Source: Pelomonas baiyunensis
GTDB taxonomy: Bacteria > Pseudomonadota > Gammaproteobacteria > Burkholderiales > Burkholderiaceae_C
Reading direction: 5' to 3'
Assembly: GCF_043555935.1 (NCBI RefSeq)
Contig: NZ_JBIGIB010000003.1
Span: forward strand, 558,001 to 622,000
DNA: 64,000 bases
The translations under genes and the position numbers were made by a program. The notes under the pieces are model-generated. The model was not told the origin of the DNA. It made no database searches and was given only the letters and a program-made list of their open reading frames with translations. Shown one piece after another: positions 8,585 through 15,670 of this stretch. The number at the start of each line of letters is the position of its first letter. Position 1 is the stretch's first letter.

Positions 8585-10036
8585 TCATGCCGGGCCCGTG
8601 CGTGGGCCCCGGCTGGTGTCCACGCACTGGCGCAGGCAGTGCCAGAAGGCCGGGTCTTGCGAGGTGGCCATGTTGATGCGCATCAGCGAGCCTGGTTGCC
8701 GCGTGGCGCTGAACAGCGCGCCGGGGGCCGTGAGCCAGCCGGCGTCCAGCAGCGGCTGGGCCAGGCGTTCGGTGTCCACGCCCACGTCCAGCCAGCCGAA
8801 CAGGCCGTCCGGCGGCGCCGCCCACTGAAAGCCATGCCGCGTGGCCAGCGCCGCGATGCGCCCGCGGGCGGTGGCCAGGCGTTCGCGCAGCCGCTGGGCG
8901 TGGCGGCGCAGCCGGCCTTGCTCCAGGCACAGGGCCACGGCGCGCTCCATGACGGGGGAGCTGGTCAGGCCGTCGAGCAGCTTGGTGTCGGTCAACACCT
9001 GCAGTCGCTCGGGCGTGGTGGCCAGGTAGCCCACCCGCCAGGCGGGCGTGAGCACCTTGGAAAAGCCCGACACATAGATCACGCGGCGCAGCCCATCCAG
9101 CGCCGCGAGGCGGGGCAAATGCTCCGGGGCCAGGAAGCCGTAGCTGTCGTCTTCCACGATGAAGAAGTCGTGCGCGTCGGCCAGGCGCAGCACCTGGTGG
9201 GCGGTGGCCAGGTCCAGGCTGTGGCCGGTCGGGTTGTGCAGCACCGACACCGTGAGGTACGCCCGCGGCGCATGTTCCGCTGCCAGCGCGGCCAGCACGG
9301 CGAGATCGGGCCCCGGCGCCCCGTTCGGCGCACGCGGCACGGGCAGCAGCCGGATGCCGGCCTGGGACAGGCGCGCGAACATGATGGCCCAGCCCGGGTC
9401 GTCGATCAGCACCGCGTCGCCCGGTTGCAGCTGGGTGCGGATGATCAGGTCCAGCGCATGGGTGGCGCCGTTGGTGGTGAGGAGGTGGGCTGGGCTGGTG
9501 TGGATGCCCAGGTCGCCCAGCCGCTGGGTGAGCGCGGTGCGCAGCCGCAGGTCGCCGCTGGGGTCGCCGTAGCTCACCTGCACCGGCAGGCCTTCGCTTG
9601 TGTGCAGCCGGCGCAGCGCGGTTTGCAGCAGGGTGGGGTCCAGCCAGTCGGCGGGCAAGGTGCCCAGGCCGGGGGAGCGGGCGGCATCGGCCTCGAACAT
9701 GCCGCGGATGAGCGCGGTGGCATCCATGGGCGCCTGGCGGGGCATGCTGCCGGCGGGGCGTGCGGTGGCGCGGGCCGGGGTGGGGCGGCTGTCTCGCACG
9801 AAGAAGCCGCGCTGGCGCCGCGCCTCCAGCAGGCCAGCCGCTTGGAGCTGGTCGTACGCGGCCACCACGGTGTGCGGGCTCACACCGTGCTGGCGAGCGC
9901 AGTCGCGCACCGAGGGCAGCCGGGCGCCGGGCAGCAGCAGCCGTTCGCGGATGCGCAGCGCAAAGCGGTCGGCCAGTTGGGTGGCCAGCGGTTGGCTGGC
10001 GTCGCGCAGCAGCGGCGCGGGTGTACCGGTGGGCAT
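8585..10036 (-). CDS. MocR-type transcription regulator (GntR wHTH fused to aminotransferase fold)
   Basis: 483 residues. Residues about 1-75 are a GntR winged helix (RIRERLLLPGARLPSVRDCARQHGVSPHTVVAAYDQL). After a linker, residues about 115-483 form a fold-type I aminotransferase domain with PLP-binding SGFSKVLTPAWRVGYL (Lys about 327) and VLHNPTGHSLD. MocR proteins sense an amine, amino acid or PLP through this domain. The gene is divergent from an EamA exporter; the 73-bp intergenic region holds a palindrome and tandem repeats suited to a MocR dimer, so it probably controls both the exporter and itself. The start at 10036 leaves 9 residues before the wHTH. Confidence 0.93.
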   Translation of the reverse strand: MPTGTPAPLLRDASQPLATQLADRFALRIRERLLLPGARLPSVRDCARQHGVSPHTVVAAYDQLQAAGLLEARRQRGFFVRDSRPTPARATARPAGSMPRQAPMDATALIRGMFEADAARSPGLGTLPADWLDPTLLQTALRRLHTSEGLPVQVSYGDPSGDLRLRTALTQRLGDLGIHTSPAHLLTTNGATHALDLIIRTQLQPGDAVLIDDPGWAIMFARLSQAGIRLLPVPRAPNGAPGPDLAVLAALAAEHAPRAYLTVSVLHNPTGHSLDLATAHQVLRLADAHDFFIVEDDSYGFLAPEHLPRLAALDGLRRVIYVSGFSKVLTPAWRVGYLATTPERLQVLTDTKLLDGLTSSPVMERAVALCLEQGRLRRHAQRLRERLATARGRIAALATRHGFQWAAPPDGLFGWLDVGVDTERLAQPLLDAGWLTAPGALFSATRQPGSLMRINMATSQDPAFWHCLRQCVDTSRGPRTGPA

Positions 10037-10041
10037 GGCAG

Positions 10042-10054
10042 TACAGATTCTGTA
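10042..10054. promoter_or_regulatory. 13-bp palindrome at the mocR start, candidate autoregulatory operator
   Basis: TACAGA-T-TCTGTA is a perfect dyad around one central base. It lies 5 bp upstream of the MocR start codon, over its presumed promoter. Confidence 0.45.
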
Positions 10055-10068
10055 TTTGTGCCTTTGAC

Positions 10069-10090
10069 TGTACTGGTTCTGTACTGGTTT
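10069..10090. promoter_or_regulatory. Tandem 11-bp direct repeats, candidate MocR activator site for the EamA gene
   Basis: TGTACTGGTTC is followed directly by TGTACTGGTTT, identical at 10 of 11 positions. The pair lies 20-41 bp upstream of the exporter start, roughly over its -35 region. MocR regulators such as GabR and PdxR are known to bind direct repeats. The core CTGTA also appears in the adjacent palindrome. Confidence 0.5.
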
Positions 10091-10109
10091 GGGTTGCAGA
10101 CTGGGCCTC

Positions 10110-11021
10110 ATGACGATCACCGCTTCCCCGCCTTCACCCGCTCGCACCGCCGCCCAGGTGCAAGGCCTGTGGCTGGGCGTGGCCGGCGTGCTGATGTTTG
10201 CCTTGAGCATTCCCATGACCCGCCTCGCGGGCGGCACCGTGGACGCACCGCAGCTGCCGCCGGCGTTTGTGGCCTTCGGGCGGGCGGCGGTGGCGGGGGT
10301 GCTGTCGGTGCTGTACCTGGCGGCGTGCCGTGCGCCGTGGCCGCAGCGCCGGGAGTGGCCGGCGCTGGCCTTCACGGCCTGTGGGGTGGTGCTGGGCTGG
10401 CCGCTGTTGCTGGGCCTGGCGGTGCGTCGGGTGGACGCGGTGCATGCGTCGGTGGTGTCCGGCGTGCTGCCGCTGGCAACGGCGGTGTTGGCCGCGCTGG
10501 TGTTGCGGCAGCGGGCCAGTTGGGGCTTTTGGGCCTGCGCGGGGGCCGGGTTGGGGTTGGTGGTGGGGTTCGCCGCCTGGCGTGGCGCGGGGGCGCTGGT
10601 GGCGGCCGATGGCTGGCTGCTGGCGGCGGTGGTGTGCGCGTCGGCCGGTTATGTGAGCGGGGCGCGGCTGTCGGCTGGCCGCCCGGCGGTGCAAGTGATT
10701 TGCTGGGTGCTCGTGCTCAGCCTGCCGTTGACCGTGCCGGCGGCGGTGTTGACCCGGCCCACGGCGCCGGTGGCCGCCTCGGCCTGGGTGGGTTTTGCGT
10801 ATGTGTCGCTGTTTTCCATGTGGATCGGCTTCTTCGCCTGGTACCGCGGCTTGGCCCTGGGCGGCACGCTGCGGGTGAGCCAGGTGCAGGTGCTGCAGCC
10901 GTTTCTGTCCATGCTGTTCGCGGTGCCCATGCTGGGCGAGCGGCTGGACGCCATGACGCTGGCCTTCGCCGCTGCCGTGCTGGCGGTGGTGTGGCTGGGG
11001 CAACGACAACGCGTGCATTGA
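10110..11021 (+). CDS. EamA/DMT-family exporter
   Basis: 303 residues with about ten hydrophobic helices arranged as two EamA repeats (first about residues 15-150, second about 160-300). Visible family features are LWLGVAGVLMFALSIPMTRLA at TM1 and the late FFAWYRGLALGGTLRVSQVQVLQPFLSMLF, typical of DMT carriers with an E/QP motif. Such proteins export amino acids or metabolites. Divergence from a MocR regulator, whose ligand is usually an amino acid or amine, fits export of a small amine; the substrate is not shown by the sequence. No clear Shine-Dalgarno precedes the ATG. Confidence 0.9.
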   Translation: MTITASPPSPARTAAQVQGLWLGVAGVLMFALSIPMTRLAGGTVDAPQLPPAFVAFGRAAVAGVLSVLYLAACRAPWPQRREWPALAFTACGVVLGWPLLLGLAVRRVDAVHASVVSGVLPLATAVLAALVLRQRASWGFWACAGAGLGLVVGFAAWRGAGALVAADGWLLAAVVCASAGYVSGARLSAGRPAVQVICWVLVLSLPLTVPAAVLTRPTAPVAASAWVGFAYVSLFSMWIGFFAWYRGLALGGTLRVSQVQVLQPFLSMLFAVPMLGERLDAMTLAFAAAVLAVVWLGQRQRVH

Positions 11022-11034
11022 GCAAGGAGGCGCC

Positions 11035-11331
11035 ATGACAGACACGTTCACCCATCGATTGACCGCGGGCCAGGCCGTGACGCTGGCCGCCGCGTCGGCC
11101 CCACGCCGCGTGGTGGTGACTCAGGGCCGGCTGTGGGTCACGGTGTCGGGCGATGCGGCCGACCACTGGCTGTCGCCCGGCGGCGGCTTCACGCTGGTGC
11201 CCGGTCAGGAGGCCGTGCTGGAGGGCTGGCCCGAGGCACAGTTCCAGGTGCTGGCCCCCGCCCGGGTGCGGGCGCGCCGCAAGCCGCGCCAGAACGGCGG
11301 CTGGGGTGTTGCGCGCGGGGTGCCGGCATGA
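11035..11331 (+). CDS. DUF2917 domain-containing protein
   Basis: 98 residues matching the DUF2917 pattern: a small beta-rich domain with VTQGRLWVTVSGDAADHWLSPGGGFTLVPGQEAVLEG, resembling a mini-cupin. A basic C-terminal tail follows (RVRARRKPRQ). A good Shine-Dalgarno (AAGGAGG) precedes the ATG. Its stop overlaps the racemase start in ATGA, so the two are translationally coupled. The role of DUF2917 is unknown. Confidence 0.85.
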   Translation: MTDTFTHRLTAGQAVTLAAASAPRRVVVTQGRLWVTVSGDAADHWLSPGGGFTLVPGQEAVLEGWPEAQFQVLAPARVRARRKPRQNGGWGVARGVPA

Positions 11332-12023
11332 AGACGCTGGGTGTGTTGGGCGGCATGAGCTGGGAGTCCACCCAGCACCTGTATGCCTTGCTGAACCGCG
11401 GCGTCGCACAACGCCTGGGCGGGCTGCACAGCGCGCAACTGGTGCTGCACAGCGTGGACTTCGCTGCCGTGGCCGCGCTGCAATCCGCCGGCGACTGGGC
11501 GGGCGCGGCACAGCGGCTGGGCGCCGCGGCGGCCGGCTTGCAGCGCGCGGGCGCCGAGGCGCTGGTGCTGGCCACCAACACCATGCACCGCGTGGCGGCC
11601 GAGGTGGAGCAGGCCGCCGGGCTGCCGGTGCTGCACATCGTGGACGCCACCGGCGATGCGCTGCGCGCCGCCGGGGTTCGCCGCGCGGGCCTCTTGGCCA
11701 CGCAGTACACGATGGAGCCGGGCTTTTACCGCGACCGCTTCCGCACGCGCTTTGACATCGACACCGTGGTGCCGGACGAAGCCGGCCGCGCCTGGGTGCA
11801 CCGGCTGATTTATGACGAGCTGTGCCAGGGCCGGCTGGAGGCCGCCTCGCGCGAGGGGCTGCGCCAGCAGGTGACGGCACTGGCCGAGCGCGGCTGCCAG
11901 GCCGTCATCCTGGGCTGCACGGAACTGGGCCTGCTGCTGCCTGCGGGGTCGCCCGCGGCGGTGCCTTTGTTCGACACCACCGAGTTGCAGGCTCGGGCGG
12001 CGGTCGACTGGATGCTAGGCTGA
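11328..12023 (+). CDS. Aspartate/glutamate-type amino acid racemase (YgeA-like)
   Basis: 231 residues, PLP-independent racemase family. The N-terminal KTLGVLGGMSWESTQHLY motif, the first catalytic region NTMH (about residues 84-87) and the second, ILGCTELGLLLP with its Cys, are all present. In the E. coli broad-specificity racemase YgeA the pair is Thr and Cys, and the same appears here (Thr in NTMH, Cys in GCTE), so it is likely a YgeA-type rather than a classical two-Cys aspartate racemase. Coupled to the DUF2917 gene upstream and 29 bp before an aminotransferase. Confidence 0.9.
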   Translation: MKTLGVLGGMSWESTQHLYALLNRGVAQRLGGLHSAQLVLHSVDFAAVAALQSAGDWAGAAQRLGAAAAGLQRAGAEALVLATNTMHRVAAEVEQAAGLPVLHIVDATGDALRAAGVRRAGLLATQYTMEPGFYRDRFRTRFDIDTVVPDEAGRAWVHRLIYDELCQGRLEAASREGLRQQVTALAERGCQAVILGCTELGLLLPAGSPAAVPLFDTTELQARAAVDWMLG

Positions 12024-12052
12024 CTGCTTTTGAAATCACGCGTAACCCGAAC

Positions 12053-13261
12053 ATGACCACCGTCTGGAACCAGGCACGCCGCGCGGCGCGCATGAACCCG
12101 TCCATCATTCGCGAGATCCTGAAGGTCACCGAGAAGCCCGGCATCCTGTCCATGGCCGGGGGCCTGCCCAGTGCTGACACCTTTCCCGTCGAGGCCCTGA
12201 AGTCGGCCTGCGACCGCGTCCTCAGCCAGGCGCCGCGCGAGGCCCTGCAATACGCCGCCAGCGAAGGCTACGCCCCGCTGCGCGAATGGGTGGCGCAGCG
12301 CGTGGCCGCGCTGGGCATGCAGGTGTCGCCCGACCAGGTGCTGGTGACCAGCGGCTCGCAGCAGGGTCTGGACCTGGTGGGCAAGATCCTGTGCGACAGC
12401 GGCGCCCCCGTGGCCGTGGAAACGCCCACCTACCTGGGCGCGCTGCAGGCCTTCACGCCGTACGAGCCGCTGTTCGCCAGCCTGGCGAGCGACGCCGAAG
12501 GCCCTCGCCCCGAGGCGATTGCCGCCCTGCCGCACGACGCGCCGGGCACCCGGTTCAGCTACCTGCTGCCCAATTACCAAAACCCCACCGGCCGTGTGAT
12601 GGGCGCCCAGCGCCGGGCGGAGTTGGTGGAGGCCTCGCGCCGCGCGGGCGTGCCCATCGTGGAAGACAACCCCTACGGCGACCTGTGGTTCGACGAGCCG
12701 CCGCCGGCGGCACTGTCCAGCCTGTGGCCGCAGGGCTCGCTGTACCTGGGGTCGTTCTCCAAGGTGCTGACGCCGGGCTTCCGCCTGGGCTACCTGATTG
12801 CGCCGCCCGAGCTGTACCCGAAGCTGCTGCAGGCCAAGCAGGCGGCCGACCTGCACACCCCGGGCTTCAACCAGCGCGTGGTGTACGAGGTCATCCGCGA
12901 TGGCTTCCTGGACCAGCACATCCCGTCCATCCGCGCCCGTTACAAGGCCAACCGTGACGCGATGGCCGAGGCGCTGCGCCAGCACCTGCCGGCGGGCTGC
13001 GAGTGGCAGTCGCCGCAGGGCGGCATGTTCTTCTGGATTCGCCTGCCGGCGGGCCTGGACGCCATGGCCCTGCTGCCGCGCGCGGTGGATGCCGGCATCG
13101 CCTACGTGCCCGGCGCGGCCTTCTACGCCCAGCAGCCCGACCCGCGCACGCTGCGCCTGTCCTTTGTCACGCTCACGCCGGACCTGATCCGCGAAGGCGT
13201 GGAAAAGCTCGGCGTGCTGCTGCACCAGGCCCTGGCCGGCGAGGCCGAGCCCACGCCCTAA
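12053..13261 (+). CDS. PLP-dependent aminotransferase, 2-aminoadipate/aromatic type (LysN/ARO8-like)
   Basis: 402 residues, fold-type I class I/II aminotransferase. The PLP lysine is Lys237 in GSFSKVLTPGFRLGYL; YLLPNYQNPTGRVM and VEDNPYGDLWFDEP supply the cofactor-binding Asn and Asp/Tyr; the C-terminal RLSFVTLTPDLI carries the substrate carboxylate Arg. The N-terminus (ILSMAGGLPSADTFPVEAL) is typical of the MocR-related LysN group that transaminates 2-aminoadipate, leucine or aromatic acids. It follows the racemase by 29 bp and precedes a branched-chain amino acid transporter, consistent with amino acid catabolism. Exact substrate is inferred only. Confidence 0.92.
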   Translation: MTTVWNQARRAARMNPSIIREILKVTEKPGILSMAGGLPSADTFPVEALKSACDRVLSQAPREALQYAASEGYAPLREWVAQRVAALGMQVSPDQVLVTSGSQQGLDLVGKILCDSGAPVAVETPTYLGALQAFTPYEPLFASLASDAEGPRPEAIAALPHDAPGTRFSYLLPNYQNPTGRVMGAQRRAELVEASRRAGVPIVEDNPYGDLWFDEPPPAALSSLWPQGSLYLGSFSKVLTPGFRLGYLIAPPELYPKLLQAKQAADLHTPGFNQRVVYEVIRDGFLDQHIPSIRARYKANRDAMAEALRQHLPAGCEWQSPQGGMFFWIRLPAGLDAMALLPRAVDAGIAYVPGAAFYAQQPDPRTLRLSFVTLTPDLIREGVEKLGVLLHQALAGEAEPTP

Positions 13262-13409
13262 CCCTCAACCCTGACGCCGAACTGAAGCCGGGGGCTTTTG
13301 CGGGCTCCCGGGTTTCCATATCCCCAAGTCGCTTCCGCTCTGGCATCGTATGCAGTAAGCCCCCGGCAATGCCGCCGGGTGGATGGCATAACGAGAGACG
13401 AGGCAAACG

Positions 13410-14639
13410 ATGAAGCAGGTATGGACAGCCGTGGCTGCAGCGGTTTTTGCAGTGGGTGCCCAGGCGGCCGACCCGATCAAGATCGGCGTCTCCGGGCCGT
13501 TCACCGGCGGGTCGTCGTCCATGGGCGTGAGCATGCGCGACGGCGTGCGCCTGGCGGCTGAGGAAATCAACAAAGCCGGCGGTGTGCTGGGCCGTCAGAT
13601 CCAGCTGGTCGAGCGCGACGACGAGGCCAAGAACGAGCGCGGCGTGCAGATCGCCCAGGAGCTCATCAACAAGGAAAAGGTGGCCGCCACCGTCGGCTAC
13701 ATCAACACGGGCGTGGCCCTGGCCTCGCAGCGCTTCTACCAGGAAGCCAAGATCCCGGTGATGAACAACGTGGCCACCGGCTCCATCATCACCAAGCAGT
13801 TCGAGAGCCAGCCCGAGAACTACATCTTCCGCAACGCGGCGCACGACTCCATCCAGGCGCCGATGATCGTGGAAGAGGCCATCGCCAAGCGGGGCTTCAA
13901 GAAGGTCGCCATCCTGGCCGACAGCACCAACTACGGCCAGCTCGGCCGCGCCGACCTGGAAGCGGCGCTCAAGCTGAAGAACATCACGCCCGTGGCGGTG
14001 GAGAAGTTCAACATCAAGGACGTCGACATGACGCCCCAGCTGCTCAAGGCCAAGGAAGCCGGCGCTGAAGCCATCCTGACCTACGCCATCGGGCCGGAGC
14101 TGGCCCAGATTGCCAACGGCATGACCAAGCTGGGTTGGAAGGTGCCGATGATCGGATCCTGGACGCTGTCCATGGCCAACTACATCGACAACGCCGGCCC
14201 TGGCGGTGAAGGCGCGCGCATGCCGCAGACCTTCATCCAGGAGCCCACGACGCCCAAGCGTCAGAGCTTCATCATCAATTACCTGCGCACCTTCACGCCG
14301 AAGAACTCGCGCATCGACTCGCCGGTGTCCGCCGCGCAGGGCTACGACTCGGTCTACCTGCTGGCCGCCGCCATCAAGCAGGCCAACTCCACCGAAGGCC
14401 CCAAGATCAAGGCCGCGCTGGAAGACCTGAAGACGCCGGTGGAAGGCGTCGTCACGACCTACAACAAGCCCTTCTCCAAGACCGACCACGAAGCCATCAC
14501 GGCCAACATCCCGGTCATGGGCGAGGTCAAGGGCCAGCGCGTGGTGTACGCCTACCCGGATGACTTCAAGAAGGCCTCGGAAGTGCGCGTCAAGGACGTG
14601 AACGCCAAGGGCGCGCTCGAGCAGAAGAAGCGGCAGTAA
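13410..14639 (+). CDS. Branched-chain amino acid ABC transporter, periplasmic substrate-binding protein
   Basis: 409 residues. Signal peptide MKQVWTAVAAAVFAVGAQAA, then a type I periplasmic-binding fold: PIKIGVSGPFTGGSSSMG, GVRLAAEEINKAGGVLGRQIQLVERDD, VGYINTGVALA, typical of the LivJ/LivK/HAAT family. It delivers a ligand (branched-chain amino acid or another carboxylate or amide) to the permease encoded downstream. The 148-bp region before it has no gene but a GC-rich hairpin (about 13361-13378). A very strong terminator separates it from livH, so this gene should be transcribed in excess of the membrane components. Confidence 0.94.
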   Translation: MKQVWTAVAAAVFAVGAQAADPIKIGVSGPFTGGSSSMGVSMRDGVRLAAEEINKAGGVLGRQIQLVERDDEAKNERGVQIAQELINKEKVAATVGYINTGVALASQRFYQEAKIPVMNNVATGSIITKQFESQPENYIFRNAAHDSIQAPMIVEEAIAKRGFKKVAILADSTNYGQLGRADLEAALKLKNITPVAVEKFNIKDVDMTPQLLKAKEAGAEAILTYAIGPELAQIANGMTKLGWKVPMIGSWTLSMANYIDNAGPGGEGARMPQTFIQEPTTPKRQSFIINYLRTFTPKNSRIDSPVSAAQGYDSVYLLAAAIKQANSTEGPKIKAALEDLKTPVEGVVTTYNKPFSKTDHEAITANIPVMGEVKGQRVVYAYPDDFKKASEVRVKDVNAKGALEQKKRQ

Positions 14640-14643
14640 AAGA

Positions 14644-14704
14644 GACCCCCCGTACCGGCTTCGCCGGCCCCCCAGGGGGCGCTGCCAGTGGCCCGGCAAA
14701 GCCG
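14644..14704. repeat. GC-rich palindromic intergenic element
   Basis: Contains two imperfect dyads, CCGGCTTCGCCGG and CCCCCC-AGGGGG, followed by another (GCCAGTGGC). Similar CCCC/GGGG palindromes occur at about 42030-42053 and 51799-51816. It looks like a REP-type intergenic element. Confidence 0.45.
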
Positions 14705-14729
14705 GTTCCACGGCAGCTGCTGGAGGGAC

Positions 14730-14767
14730 GGGCGGGGTCGCTGTGGCGACCCCGCCCTTGTTTTTTT
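14730..14767 (+). terminator. Strong intrinsic terminator between the binding-protein gene and livH
   Basis: A perfect 12-bp stem (14730-14741 with 14746-14757), TGTG loop, and a T-rich tail TTGTTTTTTT. The tail ends 13 nt before the livH start codon. It should stop most transcripts after the binding-protein gene and let only read-through reach the permease and ATPase genes. Confidence 0.9.
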
Positions 14768-14780
14768 AACGGAACGACCG

Positions 14781-15656
14781 ATGCAAATCCTGACCCAGCT
14801 CGTGTTCAGCGGTATTGCGCTGGGCATGATCTACGCCGTCATCGCCTTCGGCTATCAGCTCACCTTTGCCACCAGCGACACCCTGAACTTCGGTCAGGGC
14901 GAGTCGTTGATGCTGGGTGCGCTGGTGGGCCTCAGCCTCGTGGGCTGGGGCGTGAACTACTGGCTGATGATTCCGCTCGTGTGCCTCTTCGGCGCCTTTC
15001 AGGGCGCGGTGGTCGAGCGCATCGGCGTGCGGCCTGCCATCAAGATGAAAAGCGAGTTCGGCTGGATCATGTCCACCATCGCGCTGGGCATCATCTTCAA
15101 GAACGTGGCTGAGAACGTGTGGGGCCGGGATGACCTCAAATTTCCGTCGCCGCTGCCCGAGTCGCCGATGAAGTTCCTCGGCGCCAACGTGCTGCCGATG
15201 GAGTTGCTGGTCATCGTGGGTGCGGTGGGCATGATGCTGGCGGTGGAGCTCTTCAACCGCAAGAGCATCTACGGCAAGGCGGTGGTGGCCACCTTCAATG
15301 ACCGTGACGCTGCCAAGCTCATGGGCATCAACACTGGCCTGGTCATCACCTTCAGCTACGCGCTGTCGTCGCTGACGGCCTCGTTCGCCGGCGTGCTCAT
15401 CGCCCCGCTGACGCTGACCGGCGCCACCATGGGCGCGGTGCTGGGCCTGAAGGCCTTCGCGGTGGCCATCATCGGCGGCCTGACCAGCGGCATGGGCATC
15501 ATCGTGGGCGGCATCATCCTCGGCGTGGCCGAGACGACGACGGGCTTTTACCTGTCCACTGGCTACAAGGACGTTCCGGGCCTCGTGCTGCTGCTCATCG
15601 TGCTGGCCGTGAAGCCGGCCGGCCTGTTCGGCAAGACCGCCATCAAGAAGGTCTGA
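14781..15656 (+). CDS. livH: Branched-chain amino acid ABC transporter permease, LivH type
   Basis: 291 residues with about eight TM helices. LivH features: GIALGMIYAVIAFGYQLTFATSDTLNFGQGESLMLGAL at the N-terminus, SIYGKAVVATFNDRDAAKLMGIN (the cytoplasmic coupling loop contacting the ATPase) and FAVAIIGGLTSGMGIIVGG. The usual YALxALGLNLI start of the family is replaced by YAVIAFGYQLTF. It pairs with the LivM half of the next protein. The gene begins immediately after a strong terminator and ends 14 nt before the LivM-LivG fusion. Confidence 0.93.
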   Translation: MQILTQLVFSGIALGMIYAVIAFGYQLTFATSDTLNFGQGESLMLGALVGLSLVGWGVNYWLMIPLVCLFGAFQGAVVERIGVRPAIKMKSEFGWIMSTIALGIIFKNVAENVWGRDDLKFPSPLPESPMKFLGANVLPMELLVIVGAVGMMLAVELFNRKSIYGKAVVATFNDRDAAKLMGINTGLVITFSYALSSLTASFAGVLIAPLTLTGATMGAVLGLKAFAVAIIGGLTSGMGIIVGGIILGVAETTTGFYLSTGYKDVPGLVLLLIVLAVKPAGLFGKTAIKKV

Positions 15657-15670
15657 GGAAGGCGCAACCC

